Positions 27,826-37,390 are shown, counted from the first letter of the stretch. The stretch: DNA of 64,000 bases from Ruminococcaceae bacterium YRB3002 (GCA_900099715.1 FMTG01000004.1:174671-238670); one strand, 5' to 3'. Numbers and translations are program-made. Notes: generated by a model not told the origin, from the letters alone.

Positions 27826-28656
27826 TTAACCCTTTCTGCCGCGAACAATATACTTGCTCGACTGCTTCTTCTTGTTCCTTGTCTTCTTACCGAGAGTAGG
27901 AACACCCCAAGGTGTAACAGGACCGGGAAGACCGATAGGTGACTTACCTTCACCACCACCATGAGGGTGATCGTTCGGGTTCATAACGACACCACGGACT
28001 GCAGGTCTTACGCCCTTATGACGTGACTTACCTGCCTTACCGAGCTTAACGTTCTCGTGCTCGGAGTTTCCGATCTCACCGATCATCGCACGGCACTTAA
28101 CAGATACCATACGAACCTCGCCGGAAGGAAGACGGACCTGAGCGTAAGCACCTTCCTTAGCCATAAGCTGAGCGCCTGCGCCTGCTGTCCTTACCATCTG
28201 AGCACCCTTGCCGGGCTTGAGCTCGATGCAGGATACGATTGTACCTACGGGGATAGCGGAGATAGGAAGCACATTACCCTTGATGATATCTGCGCTCTCG
28301 CCGCTCTCTACCTTATCACCGACCTTGAGGCCTGAAGGAGCCAGGATATAGCTCTTTGTGCCGTCAACGTACTGGATGAGTGCGATAAATGCTGTTCTGT
28401 TAGGATCGTACTCGAGAGCCTTAACCTCTGCAGGGATACCATCCTTTGTTCTCTTCCAGTCGATCACACGGATCTTCTGGCGGTTGCCGCCGCCCTGGTG
28501 GCGGACGGTGATGCGGCCATAGGAATTACGGCCTGCGTTGTTCTTCTTTGTTACAAGAAGACTCTTCTCGGGCTCTTTCTTAGTAAGTACGGAGTAATCC
28601 GCTACTGCCATCTGACGAACTGCCGGAGAAGTAGGATTAAATGTTTTTACTGCCAT
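27826..28656 (-). CDS. rplB: 50S ribosomal protein L2
   Basis: 276 residues with [20 protein letters not shown] at the start, the SH3-like domain, and the C-terminal [20 protein letters not shown] that contains the histidine region near the peptidyl transferase centre. Required for subunit joining. Standard S10 position. Confidence 0.97.
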   Translation of the reverse strand: MAVKTFNPTSPAVRQMAVADYSVLTKKEPEKSLLVTKKNNAGRNSYGRITVRHQGGGNRQKIRVIDWKRTKDGIPAEVKALEYDPNRTAFIALIQYVDGTKSYILAPSGLKVGDKVESGESADIIKGNVLPISAIPVGTIVSCIELKPGKGAQMVRTAGAGAQLMAKEGAYAQVRLPSGEVRMVSVKCRAMIGEIGNSEHENVKLGKAGKSRHKGVRPAVRGVVMNPNDHPHGGGEGKSPIGLPGPVTPWGVPTLGKKTRNKKKQSSKYIVRGRKG

Positions 28657-28678
28657 TTGTCTTCACTCCTTATCTGAC

Positions 28679-29032
28679 TTACTGTCCAAAGCCGAACTCT
28701 TCGATAGATGTCTTGAACTTGCCGGAAGCCTTGGAAGCCTTGCCGCCCTTCACAAGATAAGATCTGTCCTTACCCTCGGTATCGATTGTAACGATAGCCT
28801 TCTTGTAAGCAGGTGTTCTACCGAATGTATAACGCTGTCTCTTAACCTTACCGTCGTAATTTGTGATGTTTACGCCGATAACCTTTACACCAAAGAGCTT
28901 CTCAACTGCATCTTTGATCTCGAGCTTGTTTGCTCCGGTTGCCACCTTGAATGTGTACTTGCCGTCATCGATGACTGCTGCGGACTTCTCGGTGATAACG
29001 GGTGCCAAAATCACGTCCTGTGGTGCCTTCAT
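28679..29032 (-). CDS. rplW: 50S ribosomal protein L23
   Basis: 117 residues: VILAPVITEKSAAVIDDGKY, then VKVIGVNITNYDGKVKRQR with end IEEFGFGQ. Docking site for trigger factor and SRP at the tunnel exit. Overlaps the rplD stop in an ATGA junction. Confidence 0.97.
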   Translation of the reverse strand: MKAPQDVILAPVITEKSAAVIDDGKYTFKVATGANKLEIKDAVEKLFGVKVIGVNITNYDGKVKRQRYTFGRTPAYKKAIVTIDTEGKDRSYLVKGGKASKASGKFKTSIEEFGFGQ

Positions 29033-29649
29033 GCGTACACCTCCTGAATCTTCTCTGCTGCAGCCTTTGTAACTACAAGGCTGTCATGCTTCAAAATGTC
29101 GAATACGTTGATCGTATTAACCAGAGCTGTCTTTGTGTCAGGGATATTCCTTGCTGAAAGCTCTGCATTAACATTCTTCTCCTCGAAAACGATGAGTGCT
29201 GAATCAGCCTTAAGATCAGACAGAGCCTTTACCATTGTCTTTGTCTTAGCTGCTTCCATGTTCATGTCTTCTACAACGATGAGCTTACCGGCGGCTACCT
29301 TTACGGAAAGAGCTGACTTCAGAGCAAGTCTCTTAACCTTCTTGGGAACCGTGTAGTTGTAAGATCTGGGCTTGGGGCCAAAGATTATGCCGCCGCCTAC
29401 GTACTGAGCTGATCTGTCAGAACCGTGACGTGCACGACCTGTACCCTTCTGTCTCCAGGGGCGCTTACCGCCGCCTCTTACTTCGCTTCTTGTCTTTGTG
29501 CTCTGTGTGCCCTGTCTGCGGTTAGCGAGCTGATTCCTTACAACGATAGCCATTGCGTTCTCGTTGGGTGTGATAGCAAAAATGTCATCGGAAAGCTCGA
29601 TTGAACCTGTAACGGCACCGCTGAGATTGTAAATATCAAATTTAGCCAT
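29029..29649 (-). CDS. rplD: 50S ribosomal protein L4
   Basis: 206 residues. The tunnel loop GTQSTKTRSEVRGGGKRPWR followed by QKGTGRARHGSDRSAQYVGG is intact. In E. coli L4 represses the S10 operon through its leader; the long leader seen here before rpsJ makes similar control possible but unproven. Confidence 0.97.
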   Translation of the reverse strand: MAKFDIYNLSGAVTGSIELSDDIFAITPNENAMAIVVRNQLANRRQGTQSTKTRSEVRGGGKRPWRQKGTGRARHGSDRSAQYVGGGIIFGPKPRSYNYTVPKKVKRLALKSALSVKVAAGKLIVVEDMNMEAAKTKTMVKALSDLKADSALIVFEEKNVNAELSARNIPDTKTALVNTINVFDILKHDSLVVTKAAAEKIQEVYA

Positions 29650-29666
29650 TATTTAGTCCTCCCGCC

Positions 29667-30293
29667 TTACTTCGCCTTAACAGATGTCTTGACGGTGACC
29701 ATACCGCCCTTAGGGCCGGGTACTGCACCTCTGAGGACTAAGATTCCTCTCTCGCCATCTACCATAACTACGCTGAGATTCTGAACAGTGCAATTCACAG
29801 CACCCATGTGTCCAGGCATCTTCTTGCCGGGAAGAACACGTGCAGGTGTTGAGTTAGCGCCCATGGAACCTACTCTTCTGTGATACATTGAGCCGTGACC
29901 TGAAGGACCGCCCTTCTGTCCGTGACGCTTTGTGTTGCCCTGGAATCCCTTACCCTTGGATACACCGGAAACGTCAACGTGATCACCGACTGCGAACATA
30001 TCGGACACCTTGATCTCCTGTCCAAGTGCGAACTCCTCATCCGCTTCAAACTCGCGGATGTATCTCTTTACCTCTACGTCAGCCTTCTTGAACTGACCCT
30101 TATCCGGCTTGTTAACAAGCTTCTCGCGGATTGATCCGGATGCAACCTTAACTGCGTTGTATCCATCTGTCTCTACCGTCTTGTTCTGGAGCACATACAT
30201 GGGCTCTACTTCAATGACGGTTGCCGGAATAGCGTTGCCGTTCTCATCAAACAGCTGAGTCATACCGGACTTCTTGCCAATAATGAATTTCAT
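29667..30293 (-). CDS. rplC: 50S ribosomal protein L3
   Basis: 208 residues: [20 protein letters not shown], and the W-finger region [20 protein letters not shown] with [10 protein letters not shown]. The tip sits near the peptidyl transferase centre. Preceded by a 113-bp gap with two stems. Confidence 0.97.
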   Translation of the reverse strand: MKFIIGKKSGMTQLFDENGNAIPATVIEVEPMYVLQNKTVETDGYNAVKVASGSIREKLVNKPDKGQFKKADVEVKRYIREFEADEEFALGQEIKVSDMFAVGDHVDVSGVSKGKGFQGNTKRHGQKGGPSGHGSMYHRRVGSMGANSTPARVLPGKKMPGHMGAVNCTVQNLSVVMVDGERGILVLRGAVPGPKGGMVTVKTSVKAK

Positions 30294-30406
30294 CTTGTAT
30301 TCCTCCTTATCAGGTTATTGGTTCGCTTACATGTCAGCGAACATGACCTCGGGCGCAGATCTTGGCATTCCATGCCCGAACAAGTCTTGATATCTTAATA
30401 TCGTTA
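30294..30406 (-). other. Gap between rpsJ and rplC with two stem-loops
   Basis: GTTCGCT and AGCGAAC (about 30321-30343) form a clean 7-bp stem. A second stem pairs TCGGGC with GCCCGA near 30349-30378. Neither has a T-tract. S10 operons usually have only a few bases here, so the gap may be a processing or regulatory site. Confidence 0.45.
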
Positions 30407-30712
30407 TTAAGCCTTTATCTCTATAGATACGCCAGCGGGTACATCGAGATTCCTGAGTTCTTCCATCGTCTTTGCAGAAGGTGTGTAGACCTCAATGATC
30501 CTCTTGTGTGTCCTCTGCTCGAACTGCTCACGGGAATCCTTATACTTATGAGGTGATCTAAGGATAGTAACTATCTCCTTCTCTGTAGGGAGCGGGATAG
30601 GACCGTGATAGCTTGCGCCTGCACGCTGAAGCGTGTTTACGAGTGTTGCGACTGTCTCGTCAAGAAGCTCGTGGTCATAAGCCTTGCACTTGATGCGAAT
30701 CTTGTCTGCCAT
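30407..30712 (-). CDS. rpsJ: 30S ribosomal protein S10
   Basis: 101 residues: [20 protein letters not shown] with the family core [20 protein letters not shown]. First gene of the operon; S10 is also NusE in antitermination. The ATG at 30712 has GGAGG 8 nt upstream; the longer open frame upstream runs into the leader and is not used. Confidence 0.96.
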   Translation of the reverse strand: MADKIRIKCKAYDHELLDETVATLVNTLQRAGASYHGPIPLPTEKEIVTILRSPHKYKDSREQFEQRTHKRIIEVYTPSAKTMEELRNLDVPAGVSIEIKA

Positions 30713-31014
30713 TGTAATTCCTCCAATTTCTTGTCTGCTTTTTTGTTCAACCTTGTCGGGCGTTCCATCCTGCTTCAATCAAAAACCCGGCTATCCAGTT
30801 ACCGTTTACGGTCAAGCGGCACTTTGGCTACCACCGGGAAGACGTTTGCTTAATGTACAGCCGACACCTTCGCCGAACCGTCGGGGATCTTCGTTATTGT
30901 CCCGACTCGCTCCGATGAAGTTCCCCGATTATCCGAAGGTGCAGATACCTTGAAATACGGCAATCTTCATCATCACTGCTGCGCGCATGAATACCCCGTC
31001 GGGCAAACCGCGCA
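30713..31014 (-). promoter_or_regulatory. Long structured leader of the S10 operon
   Basis: About 300 nt lie between the expected transcription start and rpsJ, with no coding frame that has a fitting RBS. A long stem pairs CGGGGAACTTC with GAAGATCCCCG (about 30883-30932), and a terminator-like fold follows at 30781-30838. This looks like a regulated ribosomal-protein leader, but it matches no leader I can name. Confidence 0.6.
30781..30838 (-). terminator. Attenuator-like terminator in the S10 leader
   Basis: On the minus strand CCCGG (30838-30834) closes on CCGGG (30790-30786), with an inner ACCGT/ACGGT hairpin (30812-30801), and is followed by TTTTT. The site is about 70 nt before rpsJ, so it could control read-through into the whole operon. 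Confidence 0.55.
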
Positions 31015-31020
31015 AGAGCG

Positions 31021-31049
31021 ATTTTACTACGCGTTCTCAATATTGACAA
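31021..31049 (-). promoter_or_regulatory. S10 operon promoter
   Basis: On the minus strand -35 TTGTCA (31049-31044) and -10 TAAAAT (31026-31021) are exactly 17 bp apart. It lies in the gap after hslO and is the main promoter I can find for the 18-kb ribosomal operon. Confidence 0.8.
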
Positions 31050-31099
31050 GGATAAATTACAAAAAGCACCGTTTTTACACCCAGTCGTGCGTTTCTGTA

Positions 31100-31999
31100 T
31101 CACGTTTTCAGCAAACGGGCCAAATCATCGGGTGTGAAGTGATATTTCGTATTGCAGAATTTGCACTCTGTATCTATACCGTTTTTATCGGAAGCAAGTT
31201 CCGCCAGATCGGCTTTGCCAAGAGTGACAAGACCCGCTTCCATGCGTTCTTTGCTGCATGTGCATCTGAATCCTGCAGGCGATGCCTCCAGATACTGAAG
31301 TTCCGGATCGCCCAGGAACAGGTCGATTATCTGCGCAGGACTGAACCCTTCATCCAGAAAATATGTGACATCCGGAAAACCGGAGGCGCGTTTCTCGATG
31401 TAGGAGATCTCTTTCTCGCTGTATCCGGGCATGAGCTGGACCATAAGTCCCCCTGCTTCTTTGACCTCGCCGTCCTCGATCAGCACACCAAGCGCCATGA
31501 CCGATGGTGTCTGTTCTGAAGCCATCAGATAATATGTGAAATCTTCGCCGATCCCGCCGGTCTGCAGTTCCACCTGACCGCTGTACGGTTCGCGGAGACC
31601 GATATCCCTTATTACAGACAGCGATCCGGTACCGACGGCAGCCTTGACATTAACGAGTCCGCCGTCGTCGATCCTGTTGTTGAGGGGGTATGCCCTGCAC
31701 CCGAATGATGAATCACATACACAGGTCATCCCTCCGACGGGTCCTGTGCACCTGATGATCGTCGTCTGGGTGTCTGTGTCACCCTTCATATTCTCTGAGA
31801 TCAGAAGACTCCCTGTCATGAACCTTCCGACAGCGGCGGTAACAGACGGCGACGTGTCATGATACTTCTGACACTGCCTGACCAGTCCTGTCGATCTGAT
31901 GGCCACTGCCTTTACAAAGCCGTCCATGGCCTGCGCCTTGACAACGTGATCTTCGCCGATATTCTCAGGCATTCCCTTTATGTAATACGGATCGCTCAT
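31100..31999 (-). CDS. hslO: Hsp33 redox-regulated holdase chaperone
   Basis: A 299-residue chaperone that is inactive when reduced and zinc-bound, and unfolds to bind clients on oxidation. The C-terminal redox switch has CTC (in FRCTCSKERME) and CKFC (in DTECKFCNTKYHF), the required CxC and CxxC. The N-terminal domain features FMTGSLL and the glycine-rich centre are present. It shares an ATGA stop/start with the preceding methyltransferase and is the last gene of the ftsEX operon. Confidence 0.95.
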   Translation of the reverse strand: MSDPYYIKGMPENIGEDHVVKAQAMDGFVKAVAIRSTGLVRQCQKYHDTSPSVTAAVGRFMTGSLLISENMKGDTDTQTTIIRCTGPVGGMTCVCDSSFGCRAYPLNNRIDDGGLVNVKAAVGTGSLSVIRDIGLREPYSGQVELQTGGIGEDFTYYLMASEQTPSVMALGVLIEDGEVKEAGGLMVQLMPGYSEKEISYIEKRASGFPDVTYFLDEGFSPAQIIDLFLGDPELQYLEASPAGFRCTCSKERMEAGLVTLGKADLAELASDKNGIDTECKFCNTKYHFTPDDLARLLKT

Positions 32000-32730
32000 G
32001 TTTTCTTCGAGAAGACCATAAAGAACCTCTCCTCATCCCTTCTTACGGTCGTCTCGTGAACAAGTCCCGCACGGGCCGCCATCTCACAAAGATCCTCCTC
32101 GGAATAATAGCGCTCCACAAGCTCGCCGTCGTATCTGTCGTATTTCCCGGTGCCGTCATCCTCGAAGAATGTCAGCATCGCCCTGTTGATCTCCGTCTCA
32201 GGATCAAACTCATTGACCCACAGGAGAAGGAACTCGTCATAATCCTGATAGAAGACATTATCCGCAAAGGTCTCGGCCAGGTGCTTATATGTGATCACAT
32301 CGAAAACAAACACACCTCCGGGGAGCAGGTGCTCCGCCACGTTGACAAAGAGCCGTGAAAGCACATCAGCATCAGTAATATGATCCAGCGTATCGAGAAC
32401 AGATATAAATACATCCGTCTGATAGTCCATCTCAAGATCAGTTATGTCATGGAGGACCCAGGTTACCTTATCTGCATTCTCCTTTGCCGTCGCGGTCTGA
32501 AGCATTTCCTCTGCGTTGTCAACGCCCGTGACATCATATCCCATCAATGCCAGCGGGATATCCACAGAGCCGGTGCCGCATCCGAGGTCTATTATGCTGC
32601 GCGGAGATGAGGCAGTGGTGCAGTATCGAGCGATGAGCTCCGAGATGAAAGACGCCCATTCGCCGCAGTCCATGTCGGACTGCAGAAGATCATATCTTGC
32701 TGCCAGCACATCGTAGAATGTATCGTACAT
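31996..32730 (-). CDS. Class I SAM-dependent methyltransferase
   Basis: 244 residues with the SAM-binding motif I IIDLGCGTGSVDIPLALMG, motif II acidic GVDNAEEML, and WVLHDITDLEM. The pattern (YDVLAARYDLL at the start) resembles small-molecule or YjiC/UbiE-like methyltransferases in Firmicutes. The substrate cannot be told. It lies 3 bp past the EnvC-like gene and is coupled to hslO (ATGA). Confidence 0.88.
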   Translation of the reverse strand: MYDTFYDVLAARYDLLQSDMDCGEWASFISELIARYCTTASSPRSIIDLGCGTGSVDIPLALMGYDVTGVDNAEEMLQTATAKENADKVTWVLHDITDLEMDYQTDVFISVLDTLDHITDADVLSRLFVNVAEHLLPGGVFVFDVITYKHLAETFADNVFYQDYDEFLLLWVNEFDPETEINRAMLTFFEDDGTGKYDRYDGELVERYYSEEDLCEMAARAGLVHETTVRRDEERFFMVFSKKT

Positions 32731-32733
32731 ATA

Positions 32734-34011
32734 TCAGGGCAGATACTTCCTGGGGTTCACGGTGGATCCGTTGACCCTTACCTCGAAATGAAGGTGAGGT
32801 CCGGTCGATGACCCGGTGCTGCCCACTTCCGCGATCTTCTGTCCCTGTGACACGGACTGGCCGTTACGTACAAAGATGTTGCGGCAGTGACCGTACAGCG
32901 TTGTTATACCGTTGCCGTGATTGATAATCAGATAGTTGCCGTAACCCGTACCGCCGGTATTCTTGCCGGGAACGGGGAGATTAACGAGAATGACCGTACC
33001 TGATGCAGCTGCTACGATCGTGGAGCCGTAACCGGAACCGATATCTATGCCGGTATGCATCTTCTTTACGCCTGTGATCGGATGTATCCTCTGTCCGTAA
33101 GGATCGGTGATATTCCGGCTCGCCACCGGCCATGTGAAGCTGACGCCTGATACCGTCTTGGTTCCACCGCCTGAATAGGCAGTAGCCTGCTGGGCCTGAT
33201 ACTGTCTGGTAAGATCCTTGACCTTCTTATCCAGTCTGGCAGCCTCCGCATTAAGAGCATCCCTGTCGCGCTCGGCCTGTGTGATCTGTGTGCTTACATT
33301 ATCAAGAGCGGCAGACGTAACGCCGATCCTTCTCTCCAGTTCATCCAACTCCGCCTGCTTGGCATCTGCTATCTCCTGCATCTCATTTGCCTCATCCATG
33401 GCTCTGTCAGCCTGGAGCTGGGCATCATCCATGGCGATCTGGAGTTCGTCGATAGCCTGATTATCAGCATCCGCTATAAGGGAAATGATCTCCATATTTG
33501 TAAAGAAACCGGCAATGCTGTCTGACTCCAGCAGTACTTCGAGAGTGGATTTGTTCTGGAACTCGAACATGGCATTCACCCTGTCGGCGAAGAGCTGCTG
33601 CTGTTCCTCAAGATTATCCTGAGCGATTATGAACCTGTCCAGAGCGGCAGCCTTCGCATCAAGAGCCGCCTGAAGCTGCGTGGCGATTATCTCATACTGG
33701 GCCTTCTGCTCATCAGAGAGCTTGGTAAGGTCAGCCAGCTGTCCCTCAAGCTCGGTTCTCTCGCCTCTCAGGTTGCTGAGTCTGTTGGAGGTGTTCTGCG
33801 CCTGCTGTCTGGCATAATCCCTCTCCTGCTTTGCCTTGTCTATATCCTGCTGGGACACCTTGTTCAGCATTCCGGCAGTTGCCATAGCCACACCTGAGGT
33901 GTTGACTGTGCCTGCCATTGCCGAAGCCGTACCCGAACAAAGCACTGACATGATCAGCACCGGAACTATTATCTTCTTTCCTAATCTCTTCACTGATTCT
34001 ATCCGAAGCAT
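32734..34011 (-). CDS. EnvC-like murein hydrolase activator (coiled coil plus M23 domain)
   Basis: 425 residues. A signal peptide (about residues 12-35, IIVPVLIMSVLCSGTASAMA) is followed by two long coiled-coil stretches (about 55-270) and a LytM/M23 domain. The zinc ligands appear intact (HTGIDIGSGYG, GHCRNIF, GPHLHFEVRVNG), so it may be an active endopeptidase rather than a degenerate activator like EnvC. It lies 3 bp after ftsX. FtsEX in Gram-positives drives such coiled-coil hydrolases (PcsB, CwlO); this is the obvious partner. Confidence 0.92.
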   Translation of the reverse strand: MLRIESVKRLGKKIIVPVLIMSVLCSGTASAMAGTVNTSGVAMATAGMLNKVSQQDIDKAKQERDYARQQAQNTSNRLSNLRGERTELEGQLADLTKLSDEQKAQYEIIATQLQAALDAKAAALDRFIIAQDNLEEQQQLFADRVNAMFEFQNKSTLEVLLESDSIAGFFTNMEIISLIADADNQAIDELQIAMDDAQLQADRAMDEANEMQEIADAKQAELDELERRIGVTSAALDNVSTQITQAERDRDALNAEAARLDKKVKDLTRQYQAQQATAYSGGGTKTVSGVSFTWPVASRNITDPYGQRIHPITGVKKMHTGIDIGSGYGSTIVAAASGTVILVNLPVPGKNTGGTGYGNYLIINHGNGITTLYGHCRNIFVRNGQSVSQGQKIAEVGSTGSSTGPHLHFEVRVNGSTVNPRKYLP

Positions 34012-34014
34012 AAT

Positions 34015-34911
34015 TTACACCTTAATATACTTTCGTACCGATATCCCGCTTCCTATCGCACCTATAAACACTCCGAACACAACAGCCATAACAAGAAGCG
34101 TCCACATGAGACTTCTGGTAGACATCAGAGCATAAAAGCTCGAAGGGTCTATAGAATCCATGAACTTCGTATATATGGCCTTGTATGAAACAACCGTGAT
34201 CCCCCACGCTATGATCGCGCTCATGAAGCCTACTATGGCACCTTCGGTTATATAAGGCATCCTTATATATCCGTTGGTCGCGCCGACAAACTTCATTATC
34301 TCTATCTCCGAGGCTCTCGAATAGACTGAGATCCTTACCATATTGGATATGATAAACAGAGATATTATAAACAGTACTATGAAGGATATCACCGTCGCGA
34401 TATTAACGACGTTTGTTGCCTTCGCCAGGAACTCCATTACCTTGCTCTCCTGCGATATCTTGCTTACACCGTCGTAGATCTGCTTGGTGTTGATGACAGC
34501 CTCGGCATCTCTGGGATCCTTCAGCTGTATGCTGTACGTATAGGGAAGCACCTGGTTATAGTCTATGTCATCCAGAAGCGATGACTTGTCACCGAGATTC
34601 GACTTGAATTCATTGTAGTTATCCTCAGGGGTATGCATCGCCCATGACAGTATTCTGGGGTCCTGATCGAGCGCCTCGGCCACTGTTGCCCTCTGCTCCT
34701 CGGTGCAGTTCATTGTCATGTAGATCTCGATAGGGGGTCTCTGGCTGAGCTTGCGCATCATATTTCGCGCATTCGTCGCGAAAATAAAGAAGGCTCCCAT
34801 AACGACCAGCATCAGGAGGATCGTTGTGATCGATGCAATAGTAACAAGGGGATGTCTTATGATACCCACGAATCCTTCCTTGATAGAATTGAAAAAAGCT
34901 CTGACACTCAC
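34015..34911 (-). CDS. ftsX: Cell-division ABC transporter permease FtsX
   Basis: 298 residues with four helices: one near residue 25-48 (ITTILLMLVVMGAFFIF), a large extracellular loop (about 50-175) and three C-terminal helices. The loop is where FtsX grips peptidoglycan hydrolases. It starts at GTG immediately after the ftsE stop (no gap). It works with the FtsE ATPase and most likely the downstream EnvC-like protein. Confidence 0.95.
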   Translation of the reverse strand: MSVRAFFNSIKEGFVGIIRHPLVTIASITTILLMLVVMGAFFIFATNARNMMRKLSQRPPIEIYMTMNCTEEQRATVAEALDQDPRILSWAMHTPEDNYNEFKSNLGDKSSLLDDIDYNQVLPYTYSIQLKDPRDAEAVINTKQIYDGVSKISQESKVMEFLAKATNVVNIATVISFIVLFIISLFIISNMVRISVYSRASEIEIMKFVGATNGYIRMPYITEGAIVGFMSAIIAWGITVVSYKAIYTKFMDSIDPSSFYALMSTRSLMWTLLVMAVVFGVFIGAIGSGISVRKYIKV

Positions 34912-36156
34912 TTATTCATCATCCTCCAGAATATCGAGATCGGGGATCTTGCCCACAGGTCTCACCTTGTTCTTCTTCTCCACTTTCTTGAGCTTTGCCG
35001 CCTGCTTCTCCTCCTGACGCTTCTTCCTGGCCTCTTCCTTCTGGAGCTTCTTACTCTCTCTTGCGGACGGGGCAGGCTCATCGCCGAAGAGGAAATCAGC
35101 AGAAGGCGCCCGGACCGGTTCAGACTCAGGTTCGGGCTCATTCTCAACAAAAGAATCCTGTTCCTGCACAGGTTCAGATACCGGGGCAGAAGCCGGAGCC
35201 TCCTCGAAGAACGGAAGTTCTGACACCTTCTCTTCTTCAGCGGGAGCCTTGGCCTCCACGGCCTTCAGGACCTCTGACATAGGCACAGGCTTCACCGTTC
35301 TTCTGGCATAATCCTCATCATCGTAGTCATCGGAATAATCGGAATCCTCACTGAATGCCGGTTCATCCGCGAGTGGCATCCGGGGCATCTCATCTCCGAA
35401 AGACACTTCCTCGGGAAGATCGTATCCGGCCTCACGCAGCTGTTTACCGCTGATCGGCGCAGGTGCGCTTTCTTCCTCGGAGGAATAGCTGCTGGCGTAC
35501 TCGTCTCTGACGATCCTGCCGCCTTCGACCTCGATAACCCTCTTCTTCATCCTGTCGACCATGTTGCTGTCATGCGTGCAGACGATAACTGTCGTGCCGC
35601 TCTTATTGATCTCAAGCAGAAGCGCCATTATGCTCTCACTTGTCTCGGGATCGAGATTGCCCGTAGGCTCGTCCGCTACAATGAGCTTGGGGTTGTTTAC
35701 CATCGCTCTGGCGATTGCCACACGCTGCTGCTCACCGCCTGACAGTTCCTGGGGATATGCATCGGCCTTATCCTTAAGTCCCACAACATTGAGCACAAGC
35801 CTGACAGACTGCGCCAGGTTCTTCTTCGGGATACCGACGACTTCCCCAACGAAAGCAATATTCTCCTCAACGGTCTTGCTCTCGATAAGACGGAAATCCT
35901 GATATATCATGCCGATATTACGTCTCAGGACAGGGATCAGCGCCCTGGACATATGGGTAATATCAAAATTATCTATTGTAACCTTGCCCTCCGTCGGATC
36001 CTCCTCCTTGGTCATGCACTTCAGGAGTGTGGACTTGCCCGACCCGGACTTGCCTATGACGAATACAAACTCACCGGTCTCTATCTCAAAGCTTACCCCT
36101 CTCAGGGCTTCAACACCGGATTTGTATGTTTTCTTTACGTTGTAATAATGGATCAT
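34912..36156 (-). CDS. ftsE: Cell-division ATPase FtsE with long acidic C-terminal extension
   Basis: 414 residues. Residues 1-218 are a normal FtsE: Walker A GKSGSGKST (35-43), signature LSGGEQQR, Walker B IVADEPTGNLDP, switch His in THDSNMV. Residues 219-414 are an added low-complexity region rich in Glu, Asp, Pro, Ala and Ser, ending in a Lys-rich stretch (about 365-395) and the acidic tip DLDILEDDE. FtsE is normally about 225-230 residues. The tail is probably disordered and cytosolic; it could bind division proteins. The RBS is weak (AAGAGA), 18 bp after the regulator gene. Confidence 0.93.
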   Translation of the reverse strand: MIHYYNVKKTYKSGVEALRGVSFEIETGEFVFVIGKSGSGKSTLLKCMTKEEDPTEGKVTIDNFDITHMSRALIPVLRRNIGMIYQDFRLIESKTVEENIAFVGEVVGIPKKNLAQSVRLVLNVVGLKDKADAYPQELSGGEQQRVAIARAMVNNPKLIVADEPTGNLDPETSESIMALLLEINKSGTTVIVCTHDSNMVDRMKKRVIEVEGGRIVRDEYASSYSSEEESAPAPISGKQLREAGYDLPEEVSFGDEMPRMPLADEPAFSEDSDYSDDYDDEDYARRTVKPVPMSEVLKAVEAKAPAEEEKVSELPFFEEAPASAPVSEPVQEQDSFVENEPEPESEPVRAPSADFLFGDEPAPSARESKKLQKEEARKKRQEEKQAAKLKKVEKKNKVRPVGKIPDLDILEDDE

Positions 36157-36174
36157 TCTCTTAAAGATCTGTCC

Positions 36175-37281
36175 TTATCTGATCATCTTGTCGTTGCTGG
36201 CGTCAAGATAATCGATATATGTTCTGACCATAGTAGCCATCTTGAAGAGGACCGCATCCTCAAAGAGCCTCAGATCGAGACCCGTCTTCAGCTTTACCTT
36301 CTCAAGTCTGTACACCAGTGTATTACGGTGAACGAAGAGCTCACGGCTGGTCTCCGAACCGTTCAGGTCATTGTTGAAGAATGTCTCTATGGTCATCTTG
36401 GTCTCGTCGTCGAGCTGCTTATATGCTTCGTCCGGGAAGACCTCGTCTATAAACATCTCGCAGAGGCTTCTGGGAAGCTGATAGATAAGTCTGCCGAGGC
36501 CGAGCTTGTCATATCTGGAGATGTGATTATCACCTTCGAAAATCTTGGAGACCTTAAGGGCTGTCATGGCATCGCTGTATGACTTGCTGATCTCCTGGAA
36601 AGTCCTCACGAGAGAACCTACAGCCACGTGTGCTTCACATCCTTCGGATGTGAGACATGTATCAAGGGCCTGCGATACGCTCTCGATGAACTCATTGCGG
36701 GAGTCCTCGCTCTCATAGGCCTCCTGGGCATTCACGATGACGATCGATGTCGTCTCATCCATCGCGATGACGCTGGCAACTTCCTCGTCTGTATAATAGT
36801 TCTGCAGGAGTTCCAGTGCATCTGCACCCTTATCGGCAGTTGTCCTGACCACCATTACCAGTCTGGGGATCTTGCAGTCGATCTTGAATTCTCTGGCGGT
36901 CATGGGGATCTCTTCCCTGATCTCATTATCCAGGAGCACGTTGCGGATGAAGATGATCTTGTCAGCATCGGTGCCCTTCTCCTTCAGAGCTGTCTTGATC
37001 CATTCCGACAGAAGCTTAAGGGATACCTGGGAATCGGGTGCGTTGCTGTTGATATACACAACATACTTGGGCTGCTCGCCGATAAGTATCTTATAGTATA
37101 TCCTGTCGGCCGTGCTGGCAAACAGGTCATCGGATGTGAGGACAGCCCTGACGGAAGAATCCGTTGTGTCAAGAAGCTCCTCATCCGTAGCAGCGATGAT
37201 CTTACCTGTCAGATCGATAACACCGGCACTGTAAGGCAGTATCTCCTTTGCCTGGCGCATCAGTTTCTTCAATTCTTCCAT
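36175..37281 (-). CDS. CdaR/PucR-type transcriptional regulator
   Basis: 368 residues. The C-terminal 60 residues match the PucR HTH domain (NGSETSRELFVHRNTLVYRL, then KLKTGLDLRLFEDAVLFKMA). The middle (about 130-260) is GGDEF-like as in CdaR proteins, and the N-terminal 100 residues look like a small ligand-sensing domain. It heads the ftsE-ftsX-EnvC-like operon, 18 bp before ftsE, so it may tie division-site hydrolysis to a metabolite signal. Ligand unknown. Confidence 0.88.
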   Translation of the reverse strand: MEELKKLMRQAKEILPYSAGVIDLTGKIIAATDEELLDTTDSSVRAVLTSDDLFASTADRIYYKILIGEQPKYVVYINSNAPDSQVSLKLLSEWIKTALKEKGTDADKIIFIRNVLLDNEIREEIPMTAREFKIDCKIPRLVMVVRTTADKGADALELLQNYYTDEEVASVIAMDETTSIVIVNAQEAYESEDSRNEFIESVSQALDTCLTSEGCEAHVAVGSLVRTFQEISKSYSDAMTALKVSKIFEGDNHISRYDKLGLGRLIYQLPRSLCEMFIDEVFPDEAYKQLDDETKMTIETFFNNDLNGSETSRELFVHRNTLVYRLEKVKLKTGLDLRLFEDAVLFKMATMVRTYIDYLDASNDKMIR

Positions 37282-37325
37282 ATTTCACCTCGTCAAATGG
37301 TCAGAATACATACTAATACATGTTA

Positions 37326-37354
37326 ATAATAGTATTTTAACGCAAAAGACGCAA
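37326..37354 (-). promoter_or_regulatory. Promoter of the regulator-ftsEX operon
   Basis: On the minus strand -35 TTGCGT (37354-37349) and -10 TATTAT (37331-37326), 17-bp spacing, about 45 bp before the regulator start. Confidence 0.5.
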
Positions 37355-37390
37355 GAAAACGTGTGATTTTCTAATGAAATAAGGTTCCGC

